Source of the DNA: UBA6168 sp031426435
GTDB lineage: Bacteria > Bacteroidota > Bacteroidia > Chitinophagales > Saprospiraceae
Reading direction: 5' to 3'
DNA length: 17,030 nucleotides
Assembly (NCBI GenBank): GCA_031426435.1
Contig: JANPLH010000138.1
Coordinates: forward strand, 1-17,030
In this document: positions 14,314 through 17,030 of the stretch, in pieces
Layout of the letters: the number at the start of each line of letters is the position of its first letter
Numbering within the stretch: the first letter of the stretch is position 1
Translations under genes and position numbers: made by a program
Notes under the pieces: generated by a model
Seen by the model: the letters and a program-made list of their open reading frames with translations, nothing else
What the model was told of the DNA's origin: nothing
The model's database searches: none

Positions 14314-17030
14314 TCATAGTTGTTTAAACAAGACTGCCTTTGTTTCAAAGACCCTTATTCCACTGCCATTCACCCCAACCAAAAGCAGTCCATTACCCGA
14401 TTTTCGTCGTACCAGCGCCAAGTCTTTTACGACCCCATTCACATAGAAACCGCTGCTTTGAGCGGGTTGGGGGTGGAAATCGCCAGTGCCATCTCCAACC
14501 AATAGCAGGCCGTGCGAGGCATCGAGTTGCCCAGTCGTCAAGTCGAATGCGTGGGAGTTTCCGGCTACCAGAATGTCCGTAAGAAAATCGCCATTGAAAT
14601 CTCCGCAAAGCGTGGCGTTGATGGGTGCAAATTGTGCTGCTGTTGGCAGCGGTTTCGCTGTGAAACGTCCCCCTTTTTCATTGATAAAAATCGCCGACTG
14701 CAAACTGTGGCAAACCCTCCGTTCTGCTTCCGCCAAGGCTTTTCCCCCAAAAACCGCCACCACATCGGCTGCGGCGAATGGGGCGTAGCGGGGGTATTTT
14801 TTTTCCAAGCCGTGAATTTGTGCAAGCAACTCGTCCCGCTGGTGCGTGGGCTTTTCTTTTCCTTCGGTAAAACGGCAGAGGATGCCCTCCCCGCTGCCAT
14901 TGCCATCAAAATCAGCGGAATAAATGGTCATTGGCGCTTGTGCTGATGCCTTGTACCGGGAATTGAGGCCGTGGTTGCCGACCACCAAATCCAAGTCGCC
15001 GTCGTTATCCAAGTCGTTGATAACCAATGAGTTCCACCAACCATTTGAGTTAGGAATGAGGGATGAGGGATTAGGAATGAGTTGGCCGTGCTCGTTTTTA
15101 AATATCGTGACGGGCATCCACTCACCCACTAGCACGAGGTCGGGAGAGCCGTCGTTGTCCATATCGGCCCATTGCGCAGCAGTAACGATGCCCAGTTTTT
15201 CCAAACCTGGCAAAACGCTTGTGGTCACGTTTGTAAACTTGCAGCCTGCCCCCGTGGGGCCGTCATTGCGCAGCAAGTAACTCCGGGCGGGCATGGGGTA
15301 GCTCCCCGGTTCCGCACTTCCCCCCACGAACAAGTCAAGGTCGCCGTCACCGTCGTAATCGGCTGTTGCTGCGCAATGGCTGGGGGTGTGCATTTTGGGA
15401 AGGGCAGTTTTTGCCCAGTTCAGGTTCCCTTTTCCATCGTTCAAATAAAGGCGGTCCTGATAAAACGGGCTGCCCGCTTCCCATTCGCTGCTGCCGCTCA
15501 CGACGTAGAGGTCATTTTTGCCATCGCCGTTTGCATCGAAAATCAGGGCGGCGGTATCCTCAGATTCGCTGCTTTCAGTCAGGTCTTTTTGGGCAAAATT
15601 GCCATCTGGTTTTTGGTAAAAAATGCGGCCCGCTTGCCTCTTGCCGCCACCGACATAAAAGTCCTCCAAGCCATCGCCATTGAGGTCGCCCGTGGCGATG
15701 GGTGGGCCGTTTTCGGAGAAGCCATGTGGCAAGAGCGGCTGGGATTTAAAGTCGTTGAAAAGCAGTTCTTGGTGGGTGAAATCAATGCCGTGCTGGCCGG
15801 TAACGTCTTGCATGAGGGCAAGTGGCGCAGGATTTTCTTTTGGTGAAAATGGCCGGGCATCCGCCTGTTTCAGGGTCAAGGTTTGATTAGCAGCAATGCC
15901 CGTCAGTATTTGCCGCTTCCCATCATTCCAGCGAATTTCAAGTGTGTCAACGACCGTTTTTTCACCCAAACCAATATGCAAAACGCTCGAAACGGAAGAC
16001 ATAAAACCCCGCACCACCTGCTGTTCCAAATACTGCCGCTGCCCCTCGGAAACAATGGAAACGCTCGCCCCAACGCCCGCCAAATTTCCCGCCGAGCCTT
16101 CCAGTCGGAGGTTCAAGTAGTTGTTTTTCAATAACTTATCTGCCGTGTTTTTATAAATAAAGGCGGCTTCGTTGAGGTTGTTTACCACCAAATCCAAGTC
16201 GCCATCGTTGTCGAGGTCGGCGTAGGCAGCGCCGTTTGAGCAGGACGGTTCAGGCATTCCCCATGCTTCGTTTTTGGGTGAAAAAGTCAGGTCCCGGTTG
16301 TTTTGGAAAATTCGGTTGGGAAGTCGTTTTCCCTTGAGTTGTCTGATTTTTGGAAGCAGGTCCCGGTCAGCTTCTGCTTGGCTTTTGAACATGGACAAGT
16401 TGTTAGAGTAGTCCATGAAATCCTTGTCCGTGATGTCCCGCAGGTAGCCGTTGCTGATAAAAAGGTCCTTCCAACCGTCGTTGTCGAAGTCGGCGAAAAG
16501 CGGTGCCCAACTCCAGTCGGTGGCGGCCACCCCCGCCAACTGTCCAATTTCGGAGAACCCAGTCCCCGACTGCCCACTGCCCACTGCCAACTGAAGACTG
16601 TTCCGCATGTACTGCGGCTCGTAACCCGCCTGTGCGATGAGTTGCCATTTGTCCCAGGTCATGGCACCGGCCATCATTTTTTGCTTCGTATCAGTTTCGG
16701 GGAGCATGTCCACCGTGATGAGGTCAGGGCGGTCGTCGTTGTTGAAATCGGCAACATCGCAGCCCATGCTGTTGTAGGTTTGGTGGCTGAGGTAATTGGA
16801 AATTTGGTTGGTAAATCCTTTCCCTTGCTCATTGATGTACAACAAGTCGTTGGAAATGAAGTCGTTGGCGACATACACATCCGGCCAGCCATCGCCGTTG
16901 AAGTCGCTGACGGCGATGCCCAAGCCGTAGCCTTCCACAGTGATTCCAGCTTCTTTGGTAATATCTGTGAAGCCATTTCCCGCCCCATTGTTTCGGTAAA
17001 AACGGTCGTTGTTGCTGCCCTCTCCCTTGG
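14314..17030 (-). CDS. VCBS/FG-GAP repeat protein with ASPIC/UnbV domain (N-terminus outside window)
   Basis: The frame is open to the right edge, giving about 904 residues with the start and any signal peptide missing; a GTG at 16938 is internal, since FYRNNGAGNGFTDITKEAG precedes it in frame. First propeller: DFNGDGWPD, DFNNDDRPD, DFDNDGWKD and DLDNDGDLD, Ca-binding FG-GAP/VCBS loops. An ASPIC/UnbV domain follows (about residues 285-357 counted from 16938: VGASVSI to ANQTLTL). A second repeat set includes DLNGDGLED, DANGDGKND, DYDGDGDLD, DMDNDGSPD, DLDNDGDLD and DFDGNGSGE. This is the CRTAC1-like architecture of large extracellular Bacteroidota proteins, often beside glycan-use genes. Binding or adhesion is likely; no enzyme motif seen. 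Two heptamer arrays lie inside it in frame. Confidence 0.88.
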   Translation of the reverse strand, partial: KGEGSNNDRFYRNNGAGNGFTDITKEAGITVEGYGLGIAVSDFNGDGWPDVYVANDFISNDLLYINEQGKGFTNQISNYLSHQTYNSMGCDVADFNNDDRPDLITVDMLPETDTKQKMMAGAMTWDKWQLIAQAGYEPQYMRNSLQLAVGSGQSGTGFSEIGQLAGVAATDWSWAPLFADFDNDGWKDLFISNGYLRDITDKDFMDYSNNLSMFKSQAEADRDLLPKIRQLKGKRLPNRIFQNNRDLTFSPKNEAWGMPEPSCSNGAAYADLDNDGDLDLVVNNLNEAAFIYKNTADKLLKNNYLNLRLEGSAGNLAGVGASVSIVSEGQRQYLEQQVVRGFMSSVSSVLHIGLGEKTVVDTLEIRWNDGKRQILTGIAANQTLTLKQADARPFSPKENPAPLALMQDVTGQHGIDFTHQELLFNDFKSQPLLPHGFSENGPPIATGDLNGDGLEDFYVGGGKRQAGRIFYQKPDGNFAQKDLTESSESEDTAALIFDANGDGKNDLYVVSGSSEWEAGSPFYQDRLYLNDGKGNLNWAKTALPKMHTPSHCAATADYDGDGDLDLFVGGSAEPGSYPMPARSYLLRNDGPTGAGCKFTNVTTSVLPGLEKLGIVTAAQWADMDNDGSPDLVLVGEWMPVTIFKNEHGQLIPNPSSLIPNSNGWWNSLVINDLDNDGDLDLVVGNHGLNSRYKASAQAPMTIYSADFDGNGSGEGILCRFTEGKEKPTHQRDELLAQIHGLEKKYPRYAPFAAADVVAVFGGKALAEAERRVCHSLQSAIFINEKGGRFTAKPLPTAAQFAPINATLCGDFNGDFLTDILVAGNSHAFDLTTGQLDASHGLLLVGDGTGDFHPQPAQSSGFYVNGVVKDLALVRRKSGNGLLLVGVNGSGIRVFETKAVLFKQL
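15047..15081. repeat. Five tandem heptamers inside the VCBS gene
   Basis: Plus-strand units: GAGTTAG, GAATGAG, GGATGAG, GGATTAG, GAATGAG, exactly 7 bp each. Read from the minus strand they keep the frame and encode LIPNPSSLIPNS between the phrases KNEHGQ and NGWWNS, so a 7-residue period results. Confidence 0.7.
16564..16598. repeat. Second heptamer array inside the VCBS gene
   Basis: Plus-strand units CCCCGAC, TGCCCAC, TGCCCAC, TGCCAAC, TGAAGAC, 7 bp each. In the minus-strand frame they encode the low-complexity QLAVGSGQSGTG segment between YMRNSL and FSEIGQ. The frame is preserved. Confidence 0.65.

Noticed and set aside
15172..15846. Open frame of 224 codons on the plus strand opposite the VCBS gene
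   Set aside because: It lies opposite repeated Asp/Gly/Asn codons of the Ca-binding loops, which favour open antisense frames; no independent evidence for a gene.

Overview
The window looks like chromosomal DNA of a Bacteroidota bacterium, most likely a Saprospiria-type genome (Haliscomenobacter/Lewinella-like). This rests on the gene families (GWxTD protein, large VCBS/ASPIC-UnbV protein, family-size SGW-GGDG lipoproteins), on lipoprotein signals with an SSC or PAC lipobox followed by Lys-Asp/Glu, on the absence of clear Shine-Dalgarno sites, and on intergenic regions full of degenerate 7-8 bp tandem repeats. The genus is an inference. No rRNA, tRNA, transposase, integrase or cas gene is visible.

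Layout. 1-115 (-): 5' end of a DPM1-like family 2 glycosyltransferase. 305-1777 (-): secreted GWxTD-domain protein. 2080-2925 (+): MscS channel, converging on 2932-4902 (-), a secreted sialate O-acetylesterase-type carbohydrate esterase. 5152-6375 (+): first of three related SGW-GGDG lipoproteins. 6381-10611 (-): four genes read in the order mannonate dehydratase, DUF4432 aldose-epimerase-like protein, SMP-30/gluconolactonase, SDR dehydrogenase. 10734-11885 and 12168-13343 (+): second and third SGW-GGDG lipoproteins. 13406-14218 (-): lipocalin-like lipoprotein. 14314-17030 (-): VCBS/FG-GAP plus ASPIC/UnbV protein, N-terminus outside the window.

How the genes may work together. The middle of the window reads as a carbohydrate-use locus without a visible SusC/SusD pair. 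Envelope proteins (esterase, three propeller-like lipoproteins, VCBS protein) could process or bind a glycan, and the four minus-strand enzymes could take a released sugar through mutarotation, oxidation to a lactone, lactone hydrolysis and dehydration to a 2-keto-3-deoxy acid. This is inferred from families and neighbourhood; no substrate can be read directly.

The most unusual content is non-coding. (1) Two 137-bp mirror-symmetric elements (8140-8276, 11909-12045) and one half copy (4970-5040) share a unit: a 13-14 nt stem-loop, a conserved G-AAATATTTGTAGC tail, and a 22-24 nt spacer of variable sequence. Stem sequences differ between units but stay paired. (2) Degenerate tandem 7-mers or 8-mers occur in at least six non-coding stretches and twice, in frame, inside the VCBS gene; several are arranged as inverted arrays able to form long hairpins. 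Neither is explained by the annotated genes.
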